From contig NZ_LR738849.1 in the NCBI RefSeq assembly GCF_902702915.1, positions 3,116,001-3,180,000 on the forward strand: a stretch of DNA of 64,000 bases. The letters are read 5' to 3'. The position numbers and the translations under genes were made by a program. The notes beneath the pieces were generated by a model. It made no database searches. It was not told where the DNA came from and worked only from the letters and a program-made list of their open reading frames with translations. Origin of the DNA: Desulfovibrio sp. 86 (lineage in GTDB: Bacteria; Desulfobacterota; Desulfovibrionia; Desulfovibrionales; Desulfovibrionaceae). Each line of letters begins with the position of its first letter. Positions within the stretch are counted from its first letter, which is position 1. This document shows, in pieces, positions 1-6,945 of this stretch.

Positions 1-866
1 GCCACGGGAACCGACCACCATTCACCGGCTCCAAGATTTTCCGCAAACCAGTTTTCCGGCACAAAACCGTGCAGCGCCGCACCGATGCCCACACCGATAA
101 TGACCCACTTCCAGACGCGCTTGAAGATAGAAGTCATTTCTCCATAAGCGAATACATGCCGCTGCCTGACAGTCAGTTTTTGCACTTCGCCGCTCTCGCT
201 GACATACTGATGCGCGGGGGCGTTGTTCATGGCTTCAATTATGAACGGTTGCAGCCAGCGTTCCGCCCTGATGTTGTTCATAAAAAAGCCGCCGATGATT
301 CCCGCCGCCATGCCTACAAGCACATAAATTACCGTGAATTTCCAGCCGAGCAGCCCCCACAGCAACACAACGGCGATTTCGTTGATAAGCGGCGAAGTAA
401 TCAGGAATGACATGGTGATGCCAATAGGGATTCGTGCCGTAGTGAAACCGAGAAAGAGCGGAATACTGGAACAGGAGCAAAACGGTGTGACCGACCCGAA
501 CAGAGCACCGAGGAAATACCCAAGGCCGCGCCGTTTTCCGGCAAGATAATCGCGCACACGTTCCACATTCAGCGAGGCGCGTATCCAGGCAATGCCGTAA
601 ATCAGCGCCACCAGTAGCAGAAGAATTTTCACCGTATCGTAGATGAAAAATTCCAAGGAAGCGCCGAGATGCGATTCAGGATTCATACCGAACAGCCCGA
701 AAACCAGCCAGTGTGAAGCCGGGAGAATATAGCTGTAAGCCAGCCACCAGAGCACGGCCAGCGACGCTATCATTGCCAAATATTTCCGATTCCAGCCTTC
801 TGAGCTTGCCACAGGGGTCGGGGTCTGCCCGGAACAGCAACAACCCATCTTTTCAGTATCCATCAT
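1..866 (-). CDS. ArsP-type permease (DUF318/UPF0718 family), C-terminus cut by window edge
   Basis: Integral membrane permease of the PF03773 family, whose ArsP members export organoarsenicals. 288 residues are encoded before the window edge, with no stop. The family motif TPFCSCSSIPLFLGF is at about residues 127-141, with hydrophobic segments near 30-60, 78-97, 115-140, 148-172 and 178-195. An unusual Cys triplet (GCCCSG) sits at 8-13. The start is one of two adjacent ATGs at 866 or 863, behind a GGGAAA-like site. It lies 66 bp downstream of an ArsR-family gene on the same strand, with a perfect palindrome between them, so metalloid-responsive control is likely. The substrate (arsenical or other) is inferred from family and neighbour, not shown. 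Confidence 0.8.
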   Translation of the reverse strand, partial: MMDTEKMGCCCSGQTPTPVASSEGWNRKYLAMIASLAVLWWLAYSYILPASHWLVFGLFGMNPESHLGASLEFFIYDTVKILLLLVALIYGIAWIRASLNVERVRDYLAGKRRGLGYFLGALFGSVTPFCSCSSIPLFLGFTTARIPIGITMSFLITSPLINEIAVVLLWGLLGWKFTVIYVLVGMAAGIIGGFFMNNIRAERWLQPFIIEAMNNAPAHQYVSESGEVQKLTVRQRHVFAYGEMTSIFKRVWKWVIIGVGIGAALHGFVPENWFAENLGAGEWWSVPV

Positions 867-882
867 GGTTTCCCGTTCTCAT

Positions 883-898
883 GTCAACATATGTTGAC
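883..898. promoter_or_regulatory. Candidate ArsR operator upstream of the permease
   Basis: Perfect 16-bp palindrome GTCAACATATGTTGAC in the gap between the arsR-like gene and the permease. Its core TCAA-N6-TTGA recurs with the same spacing upstream of the regulator gene (1298-1311), as expected for sites bound by one dimeric repressor. Confidence 0.5.
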
Positions 899-932
899 CA
901 GTTGATATTTAGGTGAAAAAAAATTGCTCCTA

Positions 933-1286
933 TCAATCAACACGCTTGGGCAGGATGCCACTCACCGGGCTTGCATCCCTGAACCTTTGGCAAGCCTCCG
1001 GGTTGCCGGAACAGCATTCTTCCGTCAGATAGCCCACAATATCCAGCATCAGCGGGATATTGGCCTTGTAACGCATAAACCGACCTTCCCGTTCCACGTC
1101 CACCAGTCCGCTATGCACAATGGCCTTGAGGTGAAAGGAAAGATTGGTCGAAGGAATATCAAGCTCTTTGGCAATATCGCCTTGCACAAGGCCGTCAGGC
1201 GCGTGTTTGACCAGTAGCCTGAATAAGTCCAGGCGCACGTCGGAAGAAAGCGCCTCAAAGATTTTGGTTGCTTGTTTCGTTTGCAT
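933..1286 (-). CDS. ArsR/SmtB-family transcriptional regulator
   Basis: Small winged-helix repressor of 117 residues when started at ATG 1286. The family core is clear: FEALSSDVRLDLFRLL near 10-24, recognition helix region IPSTNLSFHLKAI near 44-56, and EREGRFMRYKAN in the wing. A C-terminal Cys cluster (Cys91, Cys92, Cys99 in EECCSGNPEAC) resembles the As(III)-binding thiols of AfArsR-type repressors and replaces the ELCVC helix site of plasmid ArsR. Upstream in-frame starts exist (1304, 1328, 1346); 1286 was chosen because it matches family N-termini. No good ribosome site is visible for any of them. It probably represses itself and the permease. Confidence 0.85.
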   Translation of the reverse strand: MQTKQATKIFEALSSDVRLDLFRLLVKHAPDGLVQGDIAKELDIPSTNLSFHLKAIVHSGLVDVEREGRFMRYKANIPLMLDIVGYLTEECCSGNPEACQRFRDASPVSGILPKRVD

Positions 1287-1297
1287 AGATTGATAGT

Positions 1298-1311
1298 TCA
1301 ACATTATTTGA
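1298..1311. promoter_or_regulatory. Candidate ArsR operator in the arsR promoter
   Basis: TCAA-CATTAT-TTGA, same spacing as the site at 884-897. On the minus strand a TTGACA (1321-1316) stands upstream, and a weak -10 (AACTAT, 1298-1293) follows at 17 bp, so the operator fills the spacer. If that promoter is used, the transcript would start at or next to ATG 1286, which would explain the lack of a ribosome site. The promoter call is weak. Confidence 0.4.
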
Positions 1312-1448
1312 TATGTGTCAAGTAAGTTCATACTCTGCCAACTCAAAAATTGTAACAGCCTTTCATATCCGCCGCCATTCCCAAGGGGCTACTGGTTCGT
1401 AATCAACCCAGAAAGCCCTTACTTACCGTCAGCAAAAATAAAAGCGGT

Positions 1449-1763
1449 TTATTGGATCCTTTGGCTTTGCGGACTATCAAGCTCCCACCCCTCCCACTTT
1501 GGCTTGCCTCTGCCATGCAAGACCCATTGCGGCGTATATTCGCTTTTCAGAAACACTAACCGTCGCAACCATTTCACAGGCACAATCTGATACTTTCGAC
1601 AGAAGTTGAGCCACGAAACCCGCGCCCCAAGGTAGTTAGCCAAGTCTGTTTTATTTGTGGTTCCCGTTGCAATTTTGAAACGGGCGTACACATCATCCCA
1701 CTCAATATCTTTGCACAAATCCCGGCCTAACTGGTGATACCCTTCCGGCTCCCAAAAATTCAT
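1449..1763 (-). CDS. Small CI-repressor-type HTH protein
   Basis: 104 residues from ATG 1763, chosen because GGAGGTG (1769-1775) stands at ideal distance. Residues 24-85 resemble the phage CI repressor HTH domain (PF07022): a DDVYARFKIATGTTNKTDLA stretch, then LGARVSWLNFCRKYQIVPVKWLRRL, then PQWVLHG where that family has the WLLTG motif. There is no C-terminal peptidase or oligomerisation domain. It is divergent from an XRE-type gene with a palindrome between the two starts, an arrangement typical of phage or element switches. Function is inferred from fold only. Confidence 0.6.
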   Translation of the reverse strand: MNFWEPEGYHQLGRDLCKDIEWDDVYARFKIATGTTNKTDLANYLGARVSWLNFCRKYQIVPVKWLRRLVFLKSEYTPQWVLHGRGKPKWEGWELDSPQSQRIQ

Positions 1764-1804
1764 AATTTCACCTCCACAACGGCAATCCTGACCTTCTTGC
1801 CTAT

Positions 1805-1823
1805 AGACTAGTTTTTCTAGTCT
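1805..1823. promoter_or_regulatory. Operator-like palindrome between divergent HTH genes
   Basis: AGACTAG-TTTTT-CTAGTCT, perfect 7-bp arms around 5 nt, with a third CTAG half-site about 10 bp further right (GGCTAGAAAC). It lies in the 103-bp gap between the divergent HTH starts at 1763 and 1867, the expected place for a shared operator. Confidence 0.45.
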
Positions 1824-1866
1824 GTAGGCTAGAAACAAAAAACATGCAAACGCCTATTATAAGAGA

Positions 1867-2127
1867 ATGAAAAATCCTCTTAATTCAGCAGCACGACTAA
1901 ATTTTCAGCATGTTTTACGCCGGTATCGGCTAGCGGCAGGGCTGACACAAGAACAGTTATCCGAAAAAATGGGCATAAGTCTTGGCTACCTTTGCACACT
2001 GGAAGTCGGCAGGAAATGGCCCCATCTCGACATGCTTTTCATCATTGCGAAAGCGTTGAATGTTCGTCCGTCCGAATTGATAGCCGCCCTGGAAGATGAG
2101 TTGGGCTTTAACGTCACGAAATCCTAA
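1867..2127 (+). CDS. XRE-family (Cro/C1-type) HTH regulator
   Basis: 86-residue protein that is almost entirely one HTH_3 domain: LRRYRLAAGLTQEQLSEKMG (residues 17-36), then ISLGYLCTLEVGRKWPHLDMLFIIAKALNVRPSEL. No other domain. The ribosome site is poor (AAGAG immediately before ATG). It is divergent from the CI-type HTH gene and sits between it and the tRNA-end fragment at 2292, so it is probably the last gene of the integrated element. Confidence 0.8.
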   Translation: MKNPLNSAARLNFQHVLRRYRLAAGLTQEQLSEKMGISLGYLCTLEVGRKWPHLDMLFIIAKALNVRPSELIAALEDELGFNVTKS

Positions 2128-2291
2128 AAATAGGGCTGCACTTGTATCCGACCTGTTTAGGGAGCATATGAGGGAGCGGTTCAATTCCCCCAATGAGGGA
2201 TTGCCGCCGTTATGCCGATGTGTATTAGCTTTCGCGTAGAAAATAAAAATTTCTAAAAACAATCAATAATATTGTAGACTTATATAGAATA

Positions 2292-2314
2292 TTCAAAACC
2301 CCTTGGGGACGCCA
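2292..2314 (+). other. tRNA-Glu 3'-end fragment, candidate attachment site
   Basis: The 23 bases have exact tRNA 3' geometry: T-loop TTCAAAA, 5-nt T-stem strand CCCCT, 7-nt acceptor strand TGGGGAC, discriminator G, CCA. From memory, E. coli tRNA-Glu differs at 3 of 23 positions. The 5' T-stem strand and the rest of the tRNA are absent to the left (sequence is AT-rich), so this is a partial copy. A terminator starts about 10 bp downstream. This is what the distal attachment site of an element integrated into a tRNA-Glu 3' end would look like. Confidence 0.55.
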
Positions 2315-2323
2315 AGTAAATTC

Positions 2324-2356
2324 AGGCACTTACAGAAATGTAAGTGCCTTTTCTTT
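2324..2356 (+). terminator. Rho-independent terminator after the tRNA-Glu fragment
   Basis: An 11-bp stem, AGGCACTTACA pairing with TGTAAGTGCCT around a GAAA tetraloop, followed by TTTTCTTT. Its position 9 bp after CCA is where a tRNA gene's own terminator would sit. Confidence 0.8.
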
Positions 2357-2406
2357 ATGGCTTTAGCCAGTTGAGCGCGCCAGCGCGCTCAACTGGCTAA
2401 AGCCAT
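2357..2406. repeat. 24-bp perfect inverted repeat with a 2-nt loop
   Basis: Arms at 2357-2380 and 2383-2406 are exactly complementary (ATGGCTTTAGCC... against ...GGCTAAAGCCAT), separated by CA. It follows the tRNA-type terminator directly and lies between convergent transcription units, so it may act as a bidirectional terminator or be a small palindromic insertion. Confidence 0.75.
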
Positions 2407-2413
2407 AACGTGA

Positions 2414-2439
2414 AAGACCGCGCCGTGCGGCGCGGTCTT
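2414..2439 (-). terminator. GC-rich hairpin downstream of the HD-GYP gene
   Basis: AGACCGCGCC (2415-2424) and GGCGCGGTCT (2429-2438) pair around GTGC, with one more A-T pair outside. It is the first hairpin after the stop of the minus-strand pyk/HD-GYP unit. The T-tract is weak. Confidence 0.5.
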
Positions 2440-2477
2440 CAGTCATTTCTTACAAAGCATTTCAAAAAGAAACTTCT

Positions 2478-3521
2478 TTAAAGCGGGGTGTCCACAGCCT
2501 GATCCATATCCACCATTTGGCCAATATTGCCTGAAGCAAAACCCGAGAGGAGCAAGTTCGAGAACTCCCCGTCATACCGGGCATCGCCAGACAGCTCTTT
2601 GGCGGCGGCAAGAGGCTCTTTGGCTTCGCTGTATGACCTGTGACTGATCATGGCCGAAAAGGAGTCTGCAATGGCCGTGATGCGCCCCACCCGGCTGATC
2701 TGATTTCCCTTCAGATGCTGTGGGTATCCGGAGCCGTCCATGCGCTCGTGGTGTTCATAGCAGGCCCGCACCAGTTCTTCAAAACTTACGTCCATTTTGT
2801 GCATAAGTTTGATGCCCACAAGCGGGTGGGGCAAAATTTTTTCCCGCTCTTCGGGCTTGAGTGGGCCGGGCTTGTTGAGCAGAAAGGCTGGAACCTTGCT
2901 CATGCCCACATCGTGCAGCAAAAGGGCGAGCGCCATGCGGTCAAGGTCTTTGCGCCTGTATTCTCCACCAACCTGCATCCACAGCCAGAGTCCGACACTC
3001 ATGGTGTTTATGGCATGGCGGGCGGGCTGATGCTTGCGGAACAGCCGCCGCATGAACGTGTTGATGCGGTGTCTGTCTGCCCACAGGTATTCCGTGATTA
3101 CCATGATGTCACGGTACAGAGGCTCAAAAAGGGCCTTTATGGGCTGACTGTCGAATTCGGTATAGCGAAGAAACAGCGCACGGATGCAGATATCGGCGAT
3201 TTCGGCTTCTTTGAGGTTTTTGTCCTGCAAAACAAGGTCAAGCTGTTTGACGATATGGTGCGAATAAATGTGGTGGTCTGAGCGCGCCACAAAAAGATCG
3301 CCCTTGTCGCAAAGACGGGCCACCTCCTCAACCTGTTCGTTGGTCAGGCGCGTTTCTTTTTTGCAATACGGCGCCAGCACCATGATGTCTTCACGAAAGC
3401 TGAAAAGGTCCACCGGCGGGCGGTATTTGGGAAAACTCGAAAGAATTTCGCCGCTTATCTGGTAGTACTCCTCGTTAATATTCTGGGGAACCTCTTTTGC
3501 AATCCGTGCGCTTTCGGCCAT
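2478..3521 (-). CDS. HD-GYP domain protein (probable cyclic-di-GMP phosphodiesterase)
   Basis: 347 residues. The C-terminal half is an HD-GYP domain: HDVGMSK with His203-Asp204, then HPLVG near 232, then HHERMDGSGYPQHLKG at 257-271 carrying the GYP motif, then AIADSFSAM. HD-GYP proteins hydrolyse cyclic-di-GMP with a di- or trimetal site whose His/Asp ligands are present. The first ~155 residues match no sensor domain I recognise; there is no membrane segment or receiver domain. ATG 3521 lies 3 bp after the pyruvate kinase stop, so the two are surely co-transcribed and probably translationally coupled. Confidence 0.85.
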   Translation of the reverse strand: MAESARIAKEVPQNINEEYYQISGEILSSFPKYRPPVDLFSFREDIMVLAPYCKKETRLTNEQVEEVARLCDKGDLFVARSDHHIYSHHIVKQLDLVLQDKNLKEAEIADICIRALFLRYTEFDSQPIKALFEPLYRDIMVITEYLWADRHRINTFMRRLFRKHQPARHAINTMSVGLWLWMQVGGEYRRKDLDRMALALLLHDVGMSKVPAFLLNKPGPLKPEEREKILPHPLVGIKLMHKMDVSFEELVRACYEHHERMDGSGYPQHLKGNQISRVGRITAIADSFSAMISHRSYSEAKEPLAAAKELSGDARYDGEFSNLLLSGFASGNIGQMVDMDQAVDTPL

Positions 3522-3524
3522 GGC

Positions 3525-4943
3525 CTACTTCCAGTAGATTTTGACGAGGTTGGTGCCTCTTGGGGTGGAGGAGGAGCCCTTGACCTGGCCGGCTGTGATG
3601 ACAATGCAGTCGTCCGGTTCAAAATCATCGCTGGTATGGATGAAATGTTCGGCCCGGATAAGGTGGCTTTCTTCATCCTGCGGCCTGGCCACAAAGGCGG
3701 GCTTGACGCCCCAGACAAAGTTCAGGGCCTTGACGGTCACCGGGTCGGGCGTAAGGGCGTAAATCTGCTGTGGAGGACGCCGGGCAGAAACCTGACGGGC
3801 AGAGCTGCCGGAAAGACTGTGTGAAACAATGGCCTTGGCCTTGGCCTTGTCAGCCAGCAGGCAGGCGGAATATGCCAGAAATTCGGGAATTCCCTTGTCG
3901 GCATCAGGTTCTTCAAGTCTGTGATTAATCAAAAGCAGCTTTTCAGCTTCGTCAGTAATGCGCCGCATGTAGCGCACTGTTTCAACAGGAAAATTACCCA
4001 TGGCCGTTTCTTCCGAGAGCATGACGCAGTCGGCTCCGTCCAGCACGGCGTTGGCCACGTCAGTGGTTTCAGCGCGTGTGGGGGCGGGGCTGTTCACCAT
4101 GGAAAGCAGCATCTGCGTGGCCACAATAACGGGCTTGGACGCCTTGTTGCAGGCGCTGATGATGCGCTTTTGCAGGGCGGGCAGCAGGGGCAGCGGGCAT
4201 TCTACGCCAAGGTCGCCGCGCGCCACCATGACCACATCCGTTTCAGCCAGAATTTCGGCCAGATTGTCCACGGCGCTCTGACGTTCAAGCTTGACCACAA
4301 CGGGCAGCTTCTGCCCGGCGGCGGCTATGAGCTCCTTGGCTTCGCGCACATCGTCAGCCGTCTGTACGTAGGAAATGGCTACCGCGTCCACGCCGAGCTT
4401 GAGGCCGTCCGCAAGGTCTTTTTTGTCCTTGTCGGTGAGGGCGCGCACCTTGGTGGCCTTGCCGGGCAGGGCCAGGCCCTTGCGGGAAGTGACGATGCCG
4501 GCGTTGTCGGCTTCAATCAGCACAAGGCCGTCGGGGCGGCGCTCCTGCACGATGAACTGAAGGCCGCCATCGGCCAGCACAAGGCGGTCGCCGGGGTCGA
4601 GGCTTTCAAGAATGACCTGATGGTCAAAGGGCAGGTAGGGCATTTCATCGGTGCGGCTGGCGCTTGGGCCCAGTAGAAGGCGCATGCCCTTGTCCACGTC
4701 GATGGTTCCTTCAGGCACTATGCCAAGGCGGATTTTCGGACCGGAAAGATCCTGCATGATGGTGATGGGACGTCCGAGGGCACGCTCCACTTCACGTATG
4801 TTTTGTATGATGGTGACGAAATCCGCTGCCGAACCGTGTGAAAAGTTGAGGCGAAAAACACTGACGCCAGCTTCAGCCAGTTCATGCAATTTTTCTTTGC
4901 TGTTTGAAGCGGGACCTATGGTTGCGACAATTTTGGTTCTCAT
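3525..4943 (-). CDS. pyk: Pyruvate kinase
   Basis: 472 residues, normal length. Converts phosphoenolpyruvate and ADP to pyruvate and ATP in the cytoplasm. Seen: TKIVATIGPAS at 3-13, FRLNFSHG at 30-37, catalytic Lys218 and metal ligand Glu220 in VVKLERQSAVDNL, ARGDLGVECP at 241-250 with Asp244, and APTRAETTDVANAVLDGAD. The usual ATQMLESM reads ATQMLLSM here, so a generally conserved Glu is Leu (residue 280). The C-terminal allosteric domain is present. It is first in a two-gene unit with the HD-GYP gene, behind a 560-bp spacer shared with the divergent dcw promoter. Confidence 0.95.
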   Translation of the reverse strand: MRTKIVATIGPASNSKEKLHELAEAGVSVFRLNFSHGSAADFVTIIQNIREVERALGRPITIMQDLSGPKIRLGIVPEGTIDVDKGMRLLLGPSASRTDEMPYLPFDHQVILESLDPGDRLVLADGGLQFIVQERRPDGLVLIEADNAGIVTSRKGLALPGKATKVRALTDKDKKDLADGLKLGVDAVAISYVQTADDVREAKELIAAAGQKLPVVVKLERQSAVDNLAEILAETDVVMVARGDLGVECPLPLLPALQKRIISACNKASKPVIVATQMLLSMVNSPAPTRAETTDVANAVLDGADCVMLSEETAMGNFPVETVRYMRRITDEAEKLLLINHRLEEPDADKGIPEFLAYSACLLADKAKAKAIVSHSLSGSSARQVSARRPPQQIYALTPDPVTVKALNFVWGVKPAFVARPQDEESHLIRAEHFIHTSDDFEPDDCIVITAGQVKGSSSTPRGTNLVKIYWK

Positions 4944-5329
4944 AATGTGTCCTTACTTTAAATGCCAGAAGAGGCTGGTCGGCGCAGGGGCGCAAAATGA
5001 AGAATAGTATAAAACCAGCACCATAAATCATCCTGATTTTACCACATATTGTCAAGGCTTCCAGCCTTTCGCACAGAAGGCGTGCACAAGGGGCTTCCTG
5101 CCCGCGCGGCTGTGCATGAAAGATTTTAAGAAATGCTGATGTATTCCGTTTGGCGTCGTTGCTTCACTTTTTGGGGAACAGTCGAGGACGGAAGAGTCCA
5201 CTCCAGCTTCAAAAAAAGATCGCGCCTTGCCAAACAAAATAACTGCGCGTTTCCAGGAGGTTCTTTAATCCGTGCTTCCGTTATTCAAAAATCCGCACGC
5301 TGAGTCTCGCGTCCATTGCGGTGGTAAAA

Positions 5330-5344
5330 ACCACTTTTTCCCAC
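5330..5344 (-). promoter_or_regulatory. Mirrored copy of the MraZ-type box pair
   Basis: On the minus strand this reads GTGGGAAAAAGTGGT, identical over 15 bases to 5466-5480 on the plus strand. It points away from mraZ, towards pyk, about 120 bp upstream of the mraZ promoter. Confidence 0.45.
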
Positions 5345-5437
5345 CGAAGCCGCTGGGTTGAAAAAGCTTTTCTTCTACCCACAATAATCCGCCAAACTGG
5401 CTTCAGACATAAATAATACACTTTTTGCCCAGTTAGC

Positions 5438-5466
5438 TTGACACCCCCATTGCCTTGGGGCATAAG
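5438..5466 (+). promoter_or_regulatory. Sigma-70-type promoter of the dcw cluster
   Basis: TTGACA at 5438-5443, a 17-bp spacer, then CATAAG at 5461-5466 (4 of 6 to TATAAT). The -10 abuts the first MraZ-type box, which fits repression by MraZ. Confidence 0.6.
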
Positions 5467-5501
5467 TGGGAAAAAGTGGTAATTATAAGTAATAAAGTGG
5501 T
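5466..5501 (+). promoter_or_regulatory. MraZ-type operator boxes
   Basis: GTGGG at 5466, GTGGT at 5476 and GTGGT at 5497: starts are spaced 10 and 21 bp, i.e. about one and two helical turns apart. MraZ proteins are known to bind tandem GTGG-type repeats just upstream of their own gene, so autoregulation is likely. Confidence 0.65.
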
Positions 5502-5507
5502 AAAAAA

Positions 5508-5954
5508 GTGCAAAAGCTCTTCATAAAAAGTCTCTCCCGCAGCCTAGACCCCAAGGGTCGTCTTATGCTGCCGCCGGAATACCGGGACGGACTTTATGCT
5601 GAAGGGGGCACGGGCGCTTTCTGGCTTACCGCTTACTATGGCCGCCTTGTGGCCTATCTGCCTGACGACTGGGAAAAAATCACTGAACAGTTGAGCCGTA
5701 TTCCCATGCCTTCTCCCCGTCTTTCGCACTTTAAAACCAAGGTCATGGGTCTTGCGCAGGAAATGCTGCCCGACGCCCAAGGCCGGGTGCGCATTCCGCA
5801 ATCCCTCATGCGTGAAGCAGCCCTTCAGAAGGACGTCATGCTGGTGGGTATGCGCAGTAAATTTGAAATTTGGGATCAGACCCGCTTTGACGCCCTGGAG
5901 CTTGAAGACGTCTCTGACGAGCTTGCAGCCAGCGGTGTGACAATCAGCCTCTAG
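5508..5954 (+). CDS. mraZ: MraZ, DNA-binding regulator of the dcw cluster
   Basis: 148 residues from a GTG start at 5508. Two AbrB-like MraZ half-domains are seen: DPKGRLMLPPEYR at 14-26 and DAQGRVRIPQSL at 89-100. MraZ forms ring-shaped oligomers that bind repeated GTGG boxes, three of which lie within 45 bp upstream. No good Shine-Dalgarno is visible, and the last box is only 6 bp from the start codon, so operator and translation-start regions nearly merge. First gene of the 15-gene cluster; rsmH follows after 7 bp. Confidence 0.93.
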   Translation: MQKLFIKSLSRSLDPKGRLMLPPEYRDGLYAEGGTGAFWLTAYYGRLVAYLPDDWEKITEQLSRIPMPSPRLSHFKTKVMGLAQEMLPDAQGRVRIPQSLMREAALQKDVMLVGMRSKFEIWDQTRFDALELEDVSDELAASGVTISL

Positions 5955-5961
5955 GTTTATC

Positions 5962-6945
5962 ATGATGCAGACCATGCACGAAAATGCGGAACAGGCACGC
6001 CATGTTCCTGTCCTGCCTGTGGAAACGCTGGCCGCGCTCGACCCGCGCGCAGGGGGACGCTATCTTGACGGCACCCTGGGAATGGGCGGGCATGCCAGCG
6101 CCGTGCTGTCGTCAGCCCCTGACATAGAATTGTGCGGCCTTGACCGCGATGAAGACGCCCTGAATTTTGCTACGCAGCGCCTGGCCGCTTTTGGTCCAAG
6201 GGCGCATCTGTTCCACTGCCGGTACAGCGACTTTGCCGCCGCCCTTGGCGAACTTGGCTGGAGCAAGGTGGATGGGGCCCTGCTGGATATCGGCGTTTCC
6301 TCTTTCCAGTTGGATGAAGCCGGACGCGGATTCAGTTTTTATGGCGATGGGCCGCTGGATATGCGTATGGACCAGAGTTCGGGACAGCCTTCGGCCTGGC
6401 ATTGGGTAAACCGCGAAAGTTTCGACAAGCTCAAGGACTGCATCGCCACCCTTGGCGAAGAGCCGCAGGCGGGGCGTATCGCCCGCGCCATTGTGGACGC
6501 CAGACAGAAAGACCCCATAGACACCACCGCACAGCTGGCCGCCCTTGTGGAACGGGCCTATCCCGCAGCCTGGCGGGCCAAGGCCCGCCGCCATCCGGCC
6601 ACGCGCACGTTTCAGGCTTTGCGCATGGCCGTCAATGACGAGCTCGGCGAATTGCAACGCTTTCTGGATCAGATTCTGGCCTATCTGCCTATTGGCGGGC
6701 GTTTGGCCGTGATTACGTTCCACTCGCTTGAAGACCGTATGGTCAAACAGGCTATGCGCCATTGGGCTGAAGGCTGCCGCTGTGCGAGGCATATCCCGCG
6801 TTGCGTGTGCGGCCACCAGCCTGAAGTGCGCATTCTGCATAAAAAACCCGTGCAGGCCGGGCCGGACGAGCTGGCCGTCAATCCCCGCGCCAGCAGCGCC
6901 AAGCTGCGGGCAGTGGAAAAAATAGCCGAGGCGTCAGGCTCGTGA
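5962..6945 (+). CDS. rsmH: 16S rRNA (cytosine-1402-N4)-methyltransferase RsmH
   Basis: 327 residues, normal length. SAM-dependent methylation of 16S rRNA C1402 in the decoding centre. Seen: HVPVLPVETLAAL at 14-26 typical of the family start, SAM loop DGTLGMGGHASAVL at 36-49, GVSSFQLDEAGRGFSF (family signature), and the C-terminal Cys-rich CRCARHIPRCVCGHQP. Starts at 5962, 5965 and 5974 are all possible. Its TGA stop overlaps the GTG start of ftsL by 4 bp, implying translational coupling. Confidence 0.95.
   Translation: MMQTMHENAEQARHVPVLPVETLAALDPRAGGRYLDGTLGMGGHASAVLSSAPDIELCGLDRDEDALNFATQRLAAFGPRAHLFHCRYSDFAAALGELGWSKVDGALLDIGVSSFQLDEAGRGFSFYGDGPLDMRMDQSSGQPSAWHWVNRESFDKLKDCIATLGEEPQAGRIARAIVDARQKDPIDTTAQLAALVERAYPAAWRAKARRHPATRTFQALRMAVNDELGELQRFLDQILAYLPIGGRLAVITFHSLEDRMVKQAMRHWAEGCRCARHIPRCVCGHQPEVRILHKKPVQAGPDELAVNPRASSAKLRAVEKIAEASGS

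Larger units (their letters stand above)
4944..5507. other. Divergent intergenic region between pyk and mraZ
   Basis: 564 bp without a convincing gene; small open frames here lack ribosome sites and family likeness. The right part carries the mraZ promoter and MraZ-type boxes, and a mirrored copy of the box pair lies at 5330-5344. A small hairpin (GTGGT-AAAA-ACCAC, 5321-5334) overlaps it. No clear pyk promoter was resolved. Confidence 0.5.

Noticed and set aside
2160..2215. Second tRNA-like T-arm (GGTTCAATTCC) upstream of the attachment-like fragment
   Set aside because: Stem strands do not pair and no acceptor end follows.
2292..2314. Complete tRNA-Glu gene
   Set aside because: Only the T-loop and 3' strands are present; upstream sequence (AT-rich) does not supply the 5' T-stem, anticodon arm or acceptor 5' strand.
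5052..5463. Two small minus-strand open frames in the pyk-mraZ gap
   Set aside because: About 60 codons each, no ribosome site, no family likeness, and one covers the mraZ promoter.
6112..6840. Long open frame opposite rsmH
   Set aside because: Composition-driven shadow of a firmly identified gene on the other strand.
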